Origin: a bacterium
GTDB taxonomy: Bacteria; BMS3Abin14
NCBI GenBank assembly: GCA_029210965.1
Contig: JARGFZ010000001.1
Coordinates: forward strand, 62,001-126,000
DNA length: 64,000 bases
Direction: 5' to 3'
This document shows positions 17,938-26,410 of this stretch, in pieces (position 1 is the first letter of the stretch; each line of letters opens with the position of its first letter). The notes beneath the pieces were generated by a model. The model saw only the letters and a list, made by a program, of their open reading frames with translations, did no database searches and was not told where the DNA came from. The position numbers were made by a program, and so were the translations under genes.

Positions 17938-18098
17938 CGTGATTCGTAACTTGTGATTAGTGATTAGCAGCCTTAAACGTCACACCCAAGACCTGCACTA
18001 GGACTTGGATCAGTTTTTTCTGCCCGACACTCCGATACCCCGTCACCCCGTTACAGGTTTTTCCCCCGCTCCCCCACTCTCCCTCTCTCCCTCTCGGG
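17938..18098. repeat. 7-bp and 8-bp arrays between peptidase and ATP-grasp genes
   Basis: 17938-17972 has CGTGATT, CGTAACT, TGTGATT, AGTGATT. 18023-18054 has CCCGACAC, TCCGATAC, CCCGTCAC, CCCGTTAC, and 18064-18097 continues with CCCGCTCC, CCCACTCT, CCCTCTCT, CCCTCTCG. The last part encodes the C-terminal tail and stop of the DUF885-like gene. Confidence 0.78.
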
Positions 18099-19656
18099 AG
18101 CTTTTAAGGGCACATTCCAGATCCTCGAACAGAACCTCCCCCTGAGTGAGGACGGTGTTCACAAATCCCCCCACACTCTCCTGCCCATAGGAGTCAAATA
18201 AGCGCTGGAACCGTCGACGACCGATAGTGTAACACATCTGATATGCGGGCCGTAGGGCATATTTCCTGACGGTGCCCAAAGCCCTGTTTCGAGAGAATCC
18301 GGCAGTCATAAGCTCCCCTGCAGCTTCCTCCAGACCCATTTCGCCTGAGTGGAGCATGAGATCTACCTTTCCTCTTACGGCATGTCTGAACCGTCGCCTC
18401 AGGAGGATCAGACGATCATAAGAGCGATCAAAAGCCCCTGTGTGTAGCATCAGGTCCTCACCGAAACAGGCCCACCCCTCGTAAAACAGAGGGTACTCGA
18501 GGGAGCGCAGGGCAGGTTGGGGGTTGTTCCACCTGGAAAGGTCAAGAAGGTGGTGCCCGGGATAGGTCTCATGGGCAACCGTCATTCGGAAGACGGGGTG
18601 GAGCGATCCAGATGAGCTGCCCAGACTCCCGTCCCCAAAAATATAGAAGATGCCCCCCCTGAAAGGATGTCCCGGTATGGCGTTGTAAGAGTCAGCGGCG
18701 CGAATTGAATCGAGGGATGATGGGAGGAACTCTATGGAGAGGGAATCTGGTTCCGTGGAGCTCTCACTTGGAAACCCGTGGCAAAGGCAATGATCCCTGA
18801 GCCTCTCCATCTCCAGACGAAGCAGCCCCTTTTTCCCATCTGCTGGTACCTGTTCCCCGGTGATATCCGAAAAAGCTGATTCCCAATCCCTGCCATACCC
18901 AAGATTTCCGGCCTCCGCAGTCAGCAGCTGCTTTGTAACAGCGGCTTCATCCTCAAGTTCGCATAGGACCTCACTCATGGTAAGCGCACTGCCTGTATGA
19001 TTGTGAACAACATGCTCAAACAGGTCCGGTGGGAGAGCAAACTCCCTGGTAACAGGTGTCATCGACAGCCGATCGGTAAAACTATCAAGAGCCTTCAGAG
19101 CCAGGCCTGACTGTGATGCGCGCCCAATGGACTGTATCCACCCGGTGAGACTTGCGGCCATTCCCATGCCAAGATCACGGTATAATTCCGGAACCTCCTG
19201 CAACGATTCCAGGGCCCCTTCAAGGAACTCGGGGAGTGCGCGGATCCTTTCAAACCAGGCCCTATCCCCACCGCTCTGCAGCGCCTGCACCAGTCCCACC
19301 GTAGCTACGGTGAGGGCAAAGGTTGGCTGGGTAGCATGGGTTTTCACCAGGGTGAACTGTTCCTCAAGAGTCCGGGTAACCCATACCAGCACGGAAACGA
19401 GGGCCCTCTCACCATGTACCCCCGCATTTTCGGATGTCGCAAAGTCACCCAGGCGCCTGCGGAACCATCCCAGACTGGTTACCACATCTTCCACCGACTC
19501 CGGGGAAAGGTCGTCCCATCGGGACCAGTCCGTCTCCTCTTGGACAGCCTGAGGGAAGAACACGAACTCGTCGCTCCAGCAGCAGACGGGGAAACGCCGG
19601 GCCAGGAATGCGTAAAGTTCAAAGGCAAGATCCTGCAACGATGAAGCTTTTTCCAT
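18043..19656 (-). CDS. DUF885-family metallopeptidase-like protein
   Basis: 537 aa, no signal peptide, so probably cytoplasmic. The C-terminal half has MTVAHETYPGHHLLD, which matches the zinc-binding HE-x-x-PGHH signature of DUF885 proteins, and then PLFYEGWACFGEDLML, the conserved EGWA segment carrying a further metal ligand, followed by RPAYQMCYTIGRRRF. The N-terminal half (residues 1-270) is poorly conserved and helical. Family members are zinc carboxypeptidase-like enzymes of unclear substrate. The final residues REGERESGGAGEKPVTG come from 8-bp repeat DNA. Confidence 0.7.
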   Translation of the reverse strand: MEKASSLQDLAFELYAFLARRFPVCCWSDEFVFFPQAVQEETDWSRWDDLSPESVEDVVTSLGWFRRRLGDFATSENAGVHGERALVSVLVWVTRTLEEQFTLVKTHATQPTFALTVATVGLVQALQSGGDRAWFERIRALPEFLEGALESLQEVPELYRDLGMGMAASLTGWIQSIGRASQSGLALKALDSFTDRLSMTPVTREFALPPDLFEHVVHNHTGSALTMSEVLCELEDEAAVTKQLLTAEAGNLGYGRDWESAFSDITGEQVPADGKKGLLRLEMERLRDHCLCHGFPSESSTEPDSLSIEFLPSSLDSIRAADSYNAIPGHPFRGGIFYIFGDGSLGSSSGSLHPVFRMTVAHETYPGHHLLDLSRWNNPQPALRSLEYPLFYEGWACFGEDLMLHTGAFDRSYDRLILLRRRFRHAVRGKVDLMLHSGEMGLEEAAGELMTAGFSRNRALGTVRKYALRPAYQMCYTIGRRRFQRLFDSYGQESVGGFVNTVLTQGEVLFEDLECALKSSREGERESGGAGEKPVTG

Positions 19657-19702
19657 TGCTCAATTTAAGGGGAAAATGAACGAGAGTTCAAGGGGAAAGG
19701 CG

Positions 19703-20063
19703 CCGAACACGGTGAAACGAGGACGCGGAGACACGGGGAAACAATCGATTTGGCGACTCTTCGACTAGTTCAGGGAAGGCAGAGCGACTCTGCGGAGACA
19801 CAGAAAAAACCGTATGGGTGTAACTGAGAGAAAAATCTTGATTCGTGAACCGTGAACCGTGATCCGTAAAACCTGGAACCTGAGGAGCGAAAGCTCCGAG
19901 CGTTTAACAGGGATAAAAGGGATACAGGGGATTAAGAGGGCTAGTATGGGGGTATGGGGGTGTCGGAGTATCGGGGAAAATTACCGTGACTCGTGATTTG
20001 CGATTGGCAGAAGCTCGAATCACTAATCGCGGCTTTCCCTTTGGACTTTATACTTTGGACTAT
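19703..20063. repeat. Gap built of several 7-bp and 8-bp arrays
   Basis: The 449-base gap between lpxC and the DUF885-like gene holds at least five arrays: 19703-19742 (period 8, GGACGCGG/AGACACGG), 19843-19875 (period 7, GTGAACC), 19944-19975 (period 8, GTATGGGG twice, GTGTCGGA, GTATCGGG), 19984-20020 (period 7, CGTGATT type) and 20041-20063 (period 7, TTTGGAC). No gene is seen in it. Confidence 0.75.
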
Positions 20064-20105
20064 TTTTTTCGCCAGAAAGGGCGGGGAAAAGGGGTTACTA
20101 CCCCC

Positions 20106-21044
20106 TTATAATGCGTAAGTTGAAGGCTGTGCCTCAGCTGCGTCCATTTCGAGGTACTGGCCGGAACCGTCCTCTTTCTCCTGCACAAGCACCAGGTCCC
20201 AGTGGTCGGGGTGGGCAAGAACTTCCTGCATGAGAAGCCTGTTGATCCTGTGACCAGCTTTGTAGCCGGAGTAGGCACCAATGATCGGGATACCCAGAAG
20301 GGACAGGTCACCAATGGTATCAAGAACCTTGTGCCTCACAAACTCATCCGGAGAACGAAGTCCACCGGGGTTGAGGACTTTGTCTTCTCCTACGACAACA
20401 GCGTTTTCCAGAGACCCACCAAGGGCTAAACCCTGATCCACCATCATCTGAACATCTTCGAGAAACCCGAATGTTCTGGCAAAGGCAATATCACTTCTGA
20501 ACGATGCGGCGGTGTAATCAAATTCCAGTTTCTGATTTCCCACAACCGGATGCATGAAATCAATGGTAAATGAGACCTGGAAGGTTTCAGATGGTACCAA
20601 AGAAGCGCTGGCACCGTTTTCCGATGTCTCGATCTTCTTAAGGATCCTGAGCATTTTCTTTGGTACTTCCTGATCCACAAGGCCTGCATTCTCAATACCC
20701 CTGACAAAGGGAGCCGCACTGCCGTCCATAATGGGGATCTCGTCTCCGGATACCTCTATGGTGGCGTTATCGATCCCGCAACCGGCCATGGCCGAGAGAA
20801 GGTGCTCCACAGTTTTGATTGTGGCCCCATTAAACCCAAGGCTCGTAGCAAGCAGAGTGTCCCTGATGTTATGAACGCTGGCTTCCACTTCAGGGTGCCC
20901 TGGAATATCGGTTCTTCTAAAACGGTAACCGGTATCCGGATCGCCAGGGAGAATGCGAACGGAGGTTTCTTTCCCGGTGTGCAACGCCACACCGGCAAAT
21001 TCAATGGTACCGCCAACGGTTTTCTGTCTCACAAAGTTTTCCAT
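20106..21044 (-). CDS. lpxC: UDP-3-O-acyl-N-acetylglucosamine deacetylase (LpxC)
   Basis: 312 aa. It catalyses the committed, zinc-dependent deacetylation in lipid A synthesis, so the organism should have a lipopolysaccharide outer membrane. The zinc ligands are visible as His81 (TVEHLLSA), His238 and Asp242 (RHKVLDTIGD), with the catalytic His265 (KAGHRINRL); N-terminal GVALHTGKE is also diagnostic. It stands as a single gene with repeat-filled gaps on both sides, not in the mur-fts cluster where many proteobacteria carry it. Confidence 0.95.
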   Translation of the reverse strand: MENFVRQKTVGGTIEFAGVALHTGKETSVRILPGDPDTGYRFRRTDIPGHPEVEASVHNIRDTLLATSLGFNGATIKTVEHLLSAMAGCGIDNATIEVSGDEIPIMDGSAAPFVRGIENAGLVDQEVPKKMLRILKKIETSENGASASLVPSETFQVSFTIDFMHPVVGNQKLEFDYTAASFRSDIAFARTFGFLEDVQMMVDQGLALGGSLENAVVVGEDKVLNPGGLRSPDEFVRHKVLDTIGDLSLLGIPIIGAYSGYKAGHRINRLLMQEVLAHPDHWDLVLVQEKEDGSGQYLEMDAAEAQPSTYAL

Positions 21045-21176
21045 ATCGCGGGATGTAACGCAATTGTCGTACCAACATATAAAATTTCCGGGAATTTTTT
21101 TATGCTAATAGAATCAGGAACTTATGAGCTATTGAAAAACCAGGCTTTAAAAAAACTGTTAAAACACCAAAATTAA

Positions 21177-21240
21177 TGTAGCGGATACGCCACATGGTGT
21201 GTCGTATCCGCTACAGTGAACTACCACGGGCTTACGCCCG
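21177..21240. repeat. Two hairpins between rnfE and lpxC
   Basis: 21177-21215 is a near-perfect palindrome: TGTAGCGGATACG pairs with CGTATCCGCTACA around a 13-base centre. 21227-21240 is a smaller hairpin, CGGGC/GCCCG. On the minus strand they follow the rnfE end by about 100 bases and precede lpxC; AT-rich DNA follows, so they may terminate the rnf transcript. Confidence 0.6.
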
Positions 21241-21301
21241 CAGAATTACGAAGGTGCATTAAAAGGCTGTATTTTTGGTGGGGATTCCAATGCTTAATCA
21301 G

Positions 21302-21338
21302 CTCTGCACTCTACACCCTACACTTTACACTGCTTTCA
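21302..21338. repeat. 7-bp array at the end of rnfE
   Basis: TCTACAC, CCTACAC, TTTACAC and variants, immediately abutting the rnfE stop codon. Confidence 0.7.
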
Positions 21339-21926
21339 CGAGCGCTCCAGACTATTAAACGCCCCCAGCATGATCCCCATAGCCAGGAAAGCCCCAGGTG
21401 GCAGGATCAATACGAGGATATCGTTATAGCCACTTCCCAGAATCGGGTACCCGAAAAAGGTACCACTCCCAAGGATCTCACGCACGGTTCCCAGGAGAAA
21501 TAGTGCGAGAGTAAACCCGAGACCCATACCAATGCCATCCACCATCGAACGCAAGACAGGGTTTCGCGAAGCAAACGCCTCAGAACGGCCCAGGATGAGA
21601 CAGTTGACAACGATAAGTGGAATGAAGAGTCCCAGGGTCTTGTGAAGCTGGTGAGCCCAGGCGTTCATGGACAGGTCCACGATGGTAACGAAGGAAGCGA
21701 TGACGATGATAAAGGCCGGGATTCTCACCTTGCTCGGGATTATGGAGCGAAGGGATGAAACCACGGTGTTGGAGCACACCAGCACGAAGGTGCTTGCAAG
21801 CCCCATGGCAATACCGTTGATGGCGGTGCTGGTCACAGCCAGAAGGGGACAGAGGCCCAACACCATCTTGAATACGGGGTTGTCCTTCCAGATGCCTTTT
21901 GTAAACTCCTGAATATATCCGCTCAT
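21336..21926 (-). CDS. rnfE: Rnf electron-transport complex subunit E
   Basis: 196 aa from ATG 21926, which overlaps the rnfG stop (ATGA); the frame is open further upstream but that part is a shadow of rnfG. It is an integral membrane protein with about six helices: MVLGLCPLLAVTSTAINGIAM, then IPAFIIVIASFVTIVD, and IPLIVVNCLILGRSEAFAS, the family signature. It carries part of the sodium/proton path and an intramembrane iron-sulphur site shared with RnfA. It is the last gene of this operon; the next expected subunits, RnfA and RnfB, are not encoded after it. Confidence 0.9.
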   Translation of the reverse strand: MSGYIQEFTKGIWKDNPVFKMVLGLCPLLAVTSTAINGIAMGLASTFVLVCSNTVVSSLRSIIPSKVRIPAFIIVIASFVTIVDLSMNAWAHQLHKTLGLFIPLIVVNCLILGRSEAFASRNPVLRSMVDGIGMGLGFTLALFLLGTVREILGSGTFFGYPILGSGYNDILVLILPPGAFLAMGIMLGAFNSLERS

Positions 21927-22546
21927 GACGTTTCTCCAGAGGTTGTAACAGGTTTTTCTCCAGCGGCCGCATCCAGGACAGCATCCCGGTTTTTCCCGAA
22001 CCAGATCAACCCTTTCTCTACAGCGCCGGAAACGGCTCTGGGTGAGATGGTGGCACCGGTTAGCTGGTCGATGTCTCCGCCGTCCTTCTTGACCTTGAAG
22101 TTTGTGTCGGCCAGGGATCGTCCCTGGAATATACCCTTCCATGATTCATTCACAATGAGGGAACCCAGGCCGGGTGTTTCAGCATGGCTCAGGATCTCAA
22201 TACCCCCAAGTTTACCGTCGGGGAAAACCCCCATCATGATATAGATGTTTCCGCTGTAGCCATCCGGCGCAACGACCTGGAATGCAGCTCCAGCCACCTC
22301 ATCCCCACCCTCATTCGGGGCCCTGAAAACTCGCACGGATGACCCGTCCTCGCGTTCCATATCCAGGAAAAAGCTGTCCGGATCGGTGGCGAGTCCCGGC
22401 AGAACCGCTTCCAGGGACCTGATAACTTCCAGTTTCTTCTGGTAAGCGATGGGTTCTTTCGTAACTTCGTAAACGCCGGCAAGGCCCAGCCCCGCTATCG
22501 CGCAAATACCGCCAAGTACGACGACCAATCTCCAGGTTAATGTCAT
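21923..22546 (-). CDS. rnfG: Rnf complex subunit G, FMN-binding
   Basis: 207 aa. One N-terminal membrane helix (about 5-25) anchors a periplasmic domain. DQLTGATISPRAV (about 161-173) contains the flavinylation motif; Thr166 should carry covalent FMN. PGLGSLI and the following SWKGIF segment also fit the FMN-bind domain. It overlaps rnfD and rnfE by four bases each, so translation is coupled. Covalent attachment needs ApbE, which is not in the window. Confidence 0.92.
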   Translation of the reverse strand: MTLTWRLVVVLGGICAIAGLGLAGVYEVTKEPIAYQKKLEVIRSLEAVLPGLATDPDSFFLDMEREDGSSVRVFRAPNEGGDEVAGAAFQVVAPDGYSGNIYIMMGVFPDGKLGGIEILSHAETPGLGSLIVNESWKGIFQGRSLADTNFKVKKDGGDIDQLTGATISPRAVSGAVEKGLIWFGKNRDAVLDAAAGEKPVTTSGETS

Positions 22547-23544
22547 GCTCGGGCCTCCTTCCGTGTCGGGTAACCGAAGACACGAGGCCTGGTATACCTG
22601 TCAATGATGGGGGTGGCGGCGTTCATGAGGAGGATCGCAAAAGACACCCCCTCCGGGTAACCGCCGAAAAGTCTGATAAATACCGTGAGAACACCGCACC
22701 CGACCCCAAAGATGACCATTCCCTTTCCTGTGACAGGGCTGGTCACGTAATCGGTGGCCATAAAAAATGCTCCAAGCATGAGACCACCGGTCACAAGGTG
22801 GAAGGTGGGGGGCGCATAAAGCTCTGGATTGATAAGCCAGTAGATTCCAGTCATCCCGAAAACAGTGGCGAGAAAACTCACCGGGATGTGCCATGTAATG
22901 ATCTTTCTGACCAGGAGGTAGATACCTCCCAGGGCCAGGGCCAGCGCTCCAATCTCGCCAAGGCTGCCCCCCATGTTTCCGATGAGAGGGTCAACAAGAC
23001 TCATGTTCGCTGCGGCCCCGACGTTTCCCTCCATCATCAGCGAAGTTTTCATCGCTCCCAGAGGGGTCGCTCCGGTTATGGTATCAAGGGAGAAAGACAA
23101 GGGCTTCGGAACAGGCCAACTCGTCATGGCAACAGGGAAGCTTATGAGGAGGAATACCCGTGCAACAAGAGCAGGGTTGAAGGGGTTATAGCCCAGGCCT
23201 CCGTATACCTGTTTCCCGATCCCGATAGCCACGACCGCACCCATAACGACCATCCACCAGGGAATATTCGACGGCAGGTTCATGGCAAGAAGGAGCCCCG
23301 TGAGAACCGCACTGCCGTCCTTGAGAGGGGACATATCCATGCCCCTGATCTTCAGGACCATGGCTTCAAAAAGGAGGCAGGCGATTATGGATATGGTCAT
23401 GACTTTTAGCGCATTCAGGCCGAAAAAACAGGCTCCCACCAGCGCTCCCGGTAGAAGAGCTATGATAACGCCGTACATGGCTGTTTCTATGGTCACTGAA
23501 GACCTGACGTGGGGTGAGGGTGCGAGTACCGTACTCATGATCAT
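22543..23544 (-). CDS. rnfD: Rnf complex subunit D
   Basis: 333 aa, a polytopic membrane protein of the RnfD/NqrB type. TITGATPLGAMK (about 156-167) is the covalent FMN site; GLGYNPFNPALVARVFLLISFP is a family signature. With RnfG it moves electrons across the membrane between ferredoxin and NAD while pumping Na+ or H+. It overlaps rnfC and rnfG by four bases. One oddity is the short N-terminus beginning MIMSTVLAPSPHVRS, which is normal for the family. Confidence 0.92.
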   Translation of the reverse strand: MIMSTVLAPSPHVRSSVTIETAMYGVIIALLPGALVGACFFGLNALKVMTISIIACLLFEAMVLKIRGMDMSPLKDGSAVLTGLLLAMNLPSNIPWWMVVMGAVVAIGIGKQVYGGLGYNPFNPALVARVFLLISFPVAMTSWPVPKPLSFSLDTITGATPLGAMKTSLMMEGNVGAAANMSLVDPLIGNMGGSLGEIGALALALGGIYLLVRKIITWHIPVSFLATVFGMTGIYWLINPELYAPPTFHLVTGGLMLGAFFMATDYVTSPVTGKGMVIFGVGCGVLTVFIRLFGGYPEGVSFAILLMNAATPIIDRYTRPRVFGYPTRKEARA

Positions 23545-24851
23545 TTCCCCGCAAGGGCAAGCAGTTCCGCTTTGCCCTGTCTGATGAACTGCACCATGTT
23601 ACGGTCTGCCGGGCAAACGAAAGCACAGGAACCGCACTCGATACAATCAGTGATGTTAAATTCACGAAGCTGGTTGAAAAGCCGAAATTCCACCATGCTC
23701 CCCAGGGTGTGGGGCAGGAGCGATGCGGGGCAGACACTGATACAGGAACCGCACCTGATACACGCCCTCTGCCTTAAGGTCCGAAGCTCACCCGGCCCGA
23801 AAGCGAGAAGTCCACTGGTGCCCTTTGTAACCGGACTTTCAAGCCCGGCCAGGGCCTGCCCCATCATGGGGCCGCCGTTAATGAGGCGCGCGGCGGGGCC
23901 TTTCAGCCCTCCGGTCTGCTCGACGACATGGGAAAGAGAGGTCCCGATGGAAACCATATAGTTGCCAGGACCGTTGGGAAGCGGACCACCGAGGGTCATG
24001 ACCCTCTCGACCATGGGACGACCTTCTTTGATCGCCTGGTTCATGGTGGCAAGGGTCCCCACGTTCTGAACGACGACCCCTACATCCATAGGGAGACCAC
24101 CGGTGGGTACCTCCCGTCCCGTGAGCGCCTGGATAAGCTGTTTTTCAGCGCCCTGGGGATACATGACCGGCAATACCTCCACGGTTACCCCCTCGGGAAG
24201 ATCTGCCTTGCGCATAACCTCGGCAGCATCGGGTTTATTGGCCTCAATGGCCACCACTGCCTTTTTCGCCCCCACAATTTTCATTGCGAGGAACAGGCCT
24301 CCCAGAATCTCGTCAGGAGATTCCAGCATCAGCCTGTGGTCGGCGGTAAGGTAGGGCTCACACTCCACCCCGTTGGCCACGATCATGTCAATAGGTTTGT
24401 CTTCCGGCGGGCTCAGCTTGACGTGGGTAGGGAACGCCGCCCCTCCCATGCCGACGATACCAGAGTCACGGATCGTCTCCTTCCAGTTTTCGGGACTGCG
24501 AGCCAGTCCCGGGTCAGCCTTGTCAGTCCGATCCAGCGCCTCATCAAGACCGTCCGGCTCAATGATGATCGCCGTGACCAAACGGCCGCTGGGATGGGGA
24601 GCCGGTTCGATGGCCTTGACCGTTCCGGATGTGGGAGCGTGCAATGCCATGGAAACAAACCCGCCGGGACTTGCTATGGGCTGATATTTGAGCACACGGT
24701 CGCCCACGGAAACTTCCGGGCGAGACGGGGCGCCGATATGCTGTGAGAGACTAAGAATCAAACGTTCAGCAGGTTGAAGCCCGCTTATGGCCTGCTTGCT
24801 GGTATGCTTGCTGTCGTCCGGATGGACTCCTCCCCTAAAACGATTAGCCAC
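23541..24851 (-). CDS. rnfC: Rnf complex subunit C, NADH-binding iron-sulphur protein
   Basis: 436 aa. N-terminal FRGGVHPDDSK is the RnfC signature; a Rossmann-like NADH/FMN domain (IVGMGGAAFPTHVK near residue 150, and MIVANGVECEPYLTADHRLM) resembles the 51-kDa subunit of complex I. Two [4Fe-4S] sites follow near the C-terminus: CIRCGSCISVCP and CIECGSCAFVCP. It is the peripheral subunit that exchanges electrons with NAD(H). First gene of rnfCDGE. Confidence 0.94.
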   Translation of the reverse strand: MANRFRGGVHPDDSKHTSKQAISGLQPAERLILSLSQHIGAPSRPEVSVGDRVLKYQPIASPGGFVSMALHAPTSGTVKAIEPAPHPSGRLVTAIIIEPDGLDEALDRTDKADPGLARSPENWKETIRDSGIVGMGGAAFPTHVKLSPPEDKPIDMIVANGVECEPYLTADHRLMLESPDEILGGLFLAMKIVGAKKAVVAIEANKPDAAEVMRKADLPEGVTVEVLPVMYPQGAEKQLIQALTGREVPTGGLPMDVGVVVQNVGTLATMNQAIKEGRPMVERVMTLGGPLPNGPGNYMVSIGTSLSHVVEQTGGLKGPAARLINGGPMMGQALAGLESPVTKGTSGLLAFGPGELRTLRQRACIRCGSCISVCPASLLPHTLGSMVEFRLFNQLREFNITDCIECGSCAFVCPADRNMVQFIRQGKAELLALAGK

Positions 24852-24900
24852 AGTTGGATCCCTCTCTAGTTTTTGACGGACTCACAATAAGTCCATCAAG

Positions 24901-25140
24901 CAGGATGTGCGCAAAGCGTGCATCCTGGGTGGGGGTGAACCAGGCGAATTCACTTCGCCTGGCGGGGGAGGGGTAGCCATCCCCCGCCTCGTAAAATTCC
25001 TCGGTGAGGTATTTTACGAGGTTGTCAATAATTGTTGGCCACGCCTGGGGCGTGGTACGGAGTCACTTCGCTCCCTCGACAAACTCGGGATGGTGAGCCT
25101 GCCGAATCCACTGGCGCGGAGGAGCCACGCTTTCAGCGTG
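24901..25140. repeat. String of seven consecutive hairpins
   Basis: The 400-base gap between nrdR and rnfC contains, in order, perfect or near-perfect hairpins at 24901-24927 (CAGGATG/CATCCTG), 24940-24962 (CCAGGCGAA/TTCGCCTGG), 24962-24987 (GCGGGGGA/TCCCCCGC), 24988-25020 (CTCGTAAAAT/ATTTTACGAG with an inner CCTC/GAGG), 25039-25055 (CCACGCC/GGCGTGG), 25059-25074 (GGAG/CTCC) and 25126-25140 (CACGCT/AGCGTG). No ORF or known RNA was recognised. Confidence 0.7.
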
Positions 25141-25251
25141 ACCACCAATTTCAATAAACCTCAAAGAGACTTTTTGCATGGTTATCAAGTCACAAGAACA
25201 GGGCTCAGAGCAAACAGAAGTGGTATAAAGATGTTCCCCCCTCCAAAAGGT

Positions 25252-25743
25252 TCACCGCCGGGTCTTTTCCTCCTTCATGCGTCGGCTTTCCTCTTCCTCC
25301 AGCATGTCCTTCAGTTCATCCATAAATTCGTTGATATCCTTAAATGATCTATAGACCGATGCAAAACGTACGTACGCTACCTCATCCAGGTCATGTAATT
25401 CAAGCATTACTGTTTCACCGATAGTGCTGCTATTGATCTCCTTGTCCCCTTTTTCCTGAACAGACTTCTCGATCCGCTCTACGATCTCCTCCATCACGGC
25501 GACAGGTACGGGTCGTTTCTGGCAGGCCGTCTGTATCCCTGACAGAACCTTGTTCCTGTCAAAGGGCTCTCTCCTGTCGTCCTTCTTGATGACCATGGGG
25601 AGGATGTCCTCAACCCGCTCGTAGGTCGTAAACCTGCGGCCGCACCCCAGACACTCTCTCCGCCTCCTGATCACGTCGCTCTCACCGGAAAGACGGGAAT
25701 CCACTACCTTGTTGTCAAAATCGGTGCAAAACGGGCATTTCAT
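25252..25743 (-). CDS. nrdR: Transcriptional repressor NrdR
   Basis: 163 aa, standard length. It binds NrdR boxes and represses ribonucleotide reductase genes in response to ATP/dATP. The N-terminal zinc ribbon has CPFC (residues 3-6) and [13 protein letters not shown] with the second pair of cysteines; the ATP-cone follows at about 49-139 ([20 protein letters not shown]). The C-terminal tail is rich in Glu and Arg. Its start overlaps the dCMP deaminase stop by four bases, so the two deoxynucleotide genes are coupled. Confidence 0.95.
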   Translation of the reverse strand: MKCPFCTDFDNKVVDSRLSGESDVIRRRRECLGCGRRFTTYERVEDILPMVIKKDDRREPFDRNKVLSGIQTACQKRPVPVAVMEEIVERIEKSVQEKGDKEINSSTIGETVMLELHDLDEVAYVRFASVYRSFKDINEFMDELKDMLEEEESRRMKEEKTRR

Positions 25744-26207
25744 TTTTGCTCACCCCCGTAGTAATCCAGTTTAAGTCCTGCTTCAGACAGCATCTCCACC
25801 GAAAGTGCATCGGGGTAACCCTGTCCTGAAACGATCCGCTCAACACCGACGTTAATGAGCATTTTTGCACAAATAACACAGGGATGGTCTGTCGTGTAAA
25901 CTGTGGAACCCGACAGAACGGTCCCATGCTTGGCCGCCTGGATGATACCGTTCTGTTCGGCGTGAAGGCCGCGGCAGATCTCGTGCCTTTCCCCCGACGG
26001 GATACCCAGTTTTTCACGCAGGCACCCGATCTCGGAACAGTGGCGTACACCAGCCGGTACCCCGTTATAGCCGGTAGCCAGGATGTTTTTGTCCTTAACA
26101 AAAAGGGCTCCCACCTGTCGGCGCAGACAGGTGGAACGGGTGGCGACCAGCCTGGTGATCTCCATGAAATATTCGTCCCATGCGGGGCGTGTCAGGGGCT
26201 GACTCAC
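25740..26207 (-). CDS. Deoxycytidylate (dCMP) deaminase
   Basis: 155 aa. It converts dCMP to dUMP, feeding thymidylate synthesis. The zinc site is visible as GLHAEQNGI (His and catalytic Glu) and [12 protein letters not shown] (two Cys); the N-terminal [18 protein letters not shown] and GYNGVPAG also match the ComEB/dCMP deaminase family. It starts with GTG at 26207. Located immediately upstream of nrdR and downstream, in coordinate terms, of glyA, which also serves thymidylate synthesis. Confidence 0.9.
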   Translation of the reverse strand: MSQPLTRPAWDEYFMEITRLVATRSTCLRRQVGALFVKDKNILATGYNGVPAGVRHCSEIGCLREKLGIPSGERHEICRGLHAEQNGIIQAAKHGTVLSGSTVYTTDHPCVICAKMLINVGVERIVSGQGYPDALSVEMLSEAGLKLDYYGGEQK

Positions 26208-26288
26208 AAGTATCCCAACCCCACAGCGTGTCGGTTAATCTCGATAACACCAACGGGGCGGCCAAAGTTTGTCGGAATACATCTATTG

Positions 26289-26317
26289 ACTAATTTCAAC
26301 TTAATAATAGTTGTCAA
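26289..26317 (-). promoter_or_regulatory. Candidate sigma-70 promoter for dCMP deaminase-nrdR
   Basis: TTGACA (complement of 26312-26317), 17-base spacer, ATTAGT (complement of 26289-26294), about 80 bases before the dCMP deaminase start. The -35 box is consensus, the -10 is weak. Confidence 0.45.
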
Positions 26318-26410
26318 AACCTTATCCCAGCAGAACAACTCCTTAAAGATCTAAAAAGGAGCTTATTCGATTCAAAAGCTGGAAGCCTGATGAATTTCCT
26401 GAGCAGGCTT

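Noticed and set aside
21927-22142. Extended rnfE start within rnfG
   Set aside because: The extra 72 codons are an out-of-frame reading of rnfG; ATG 21926 gives the standard length and the four-base overlap seen throughout the operon.
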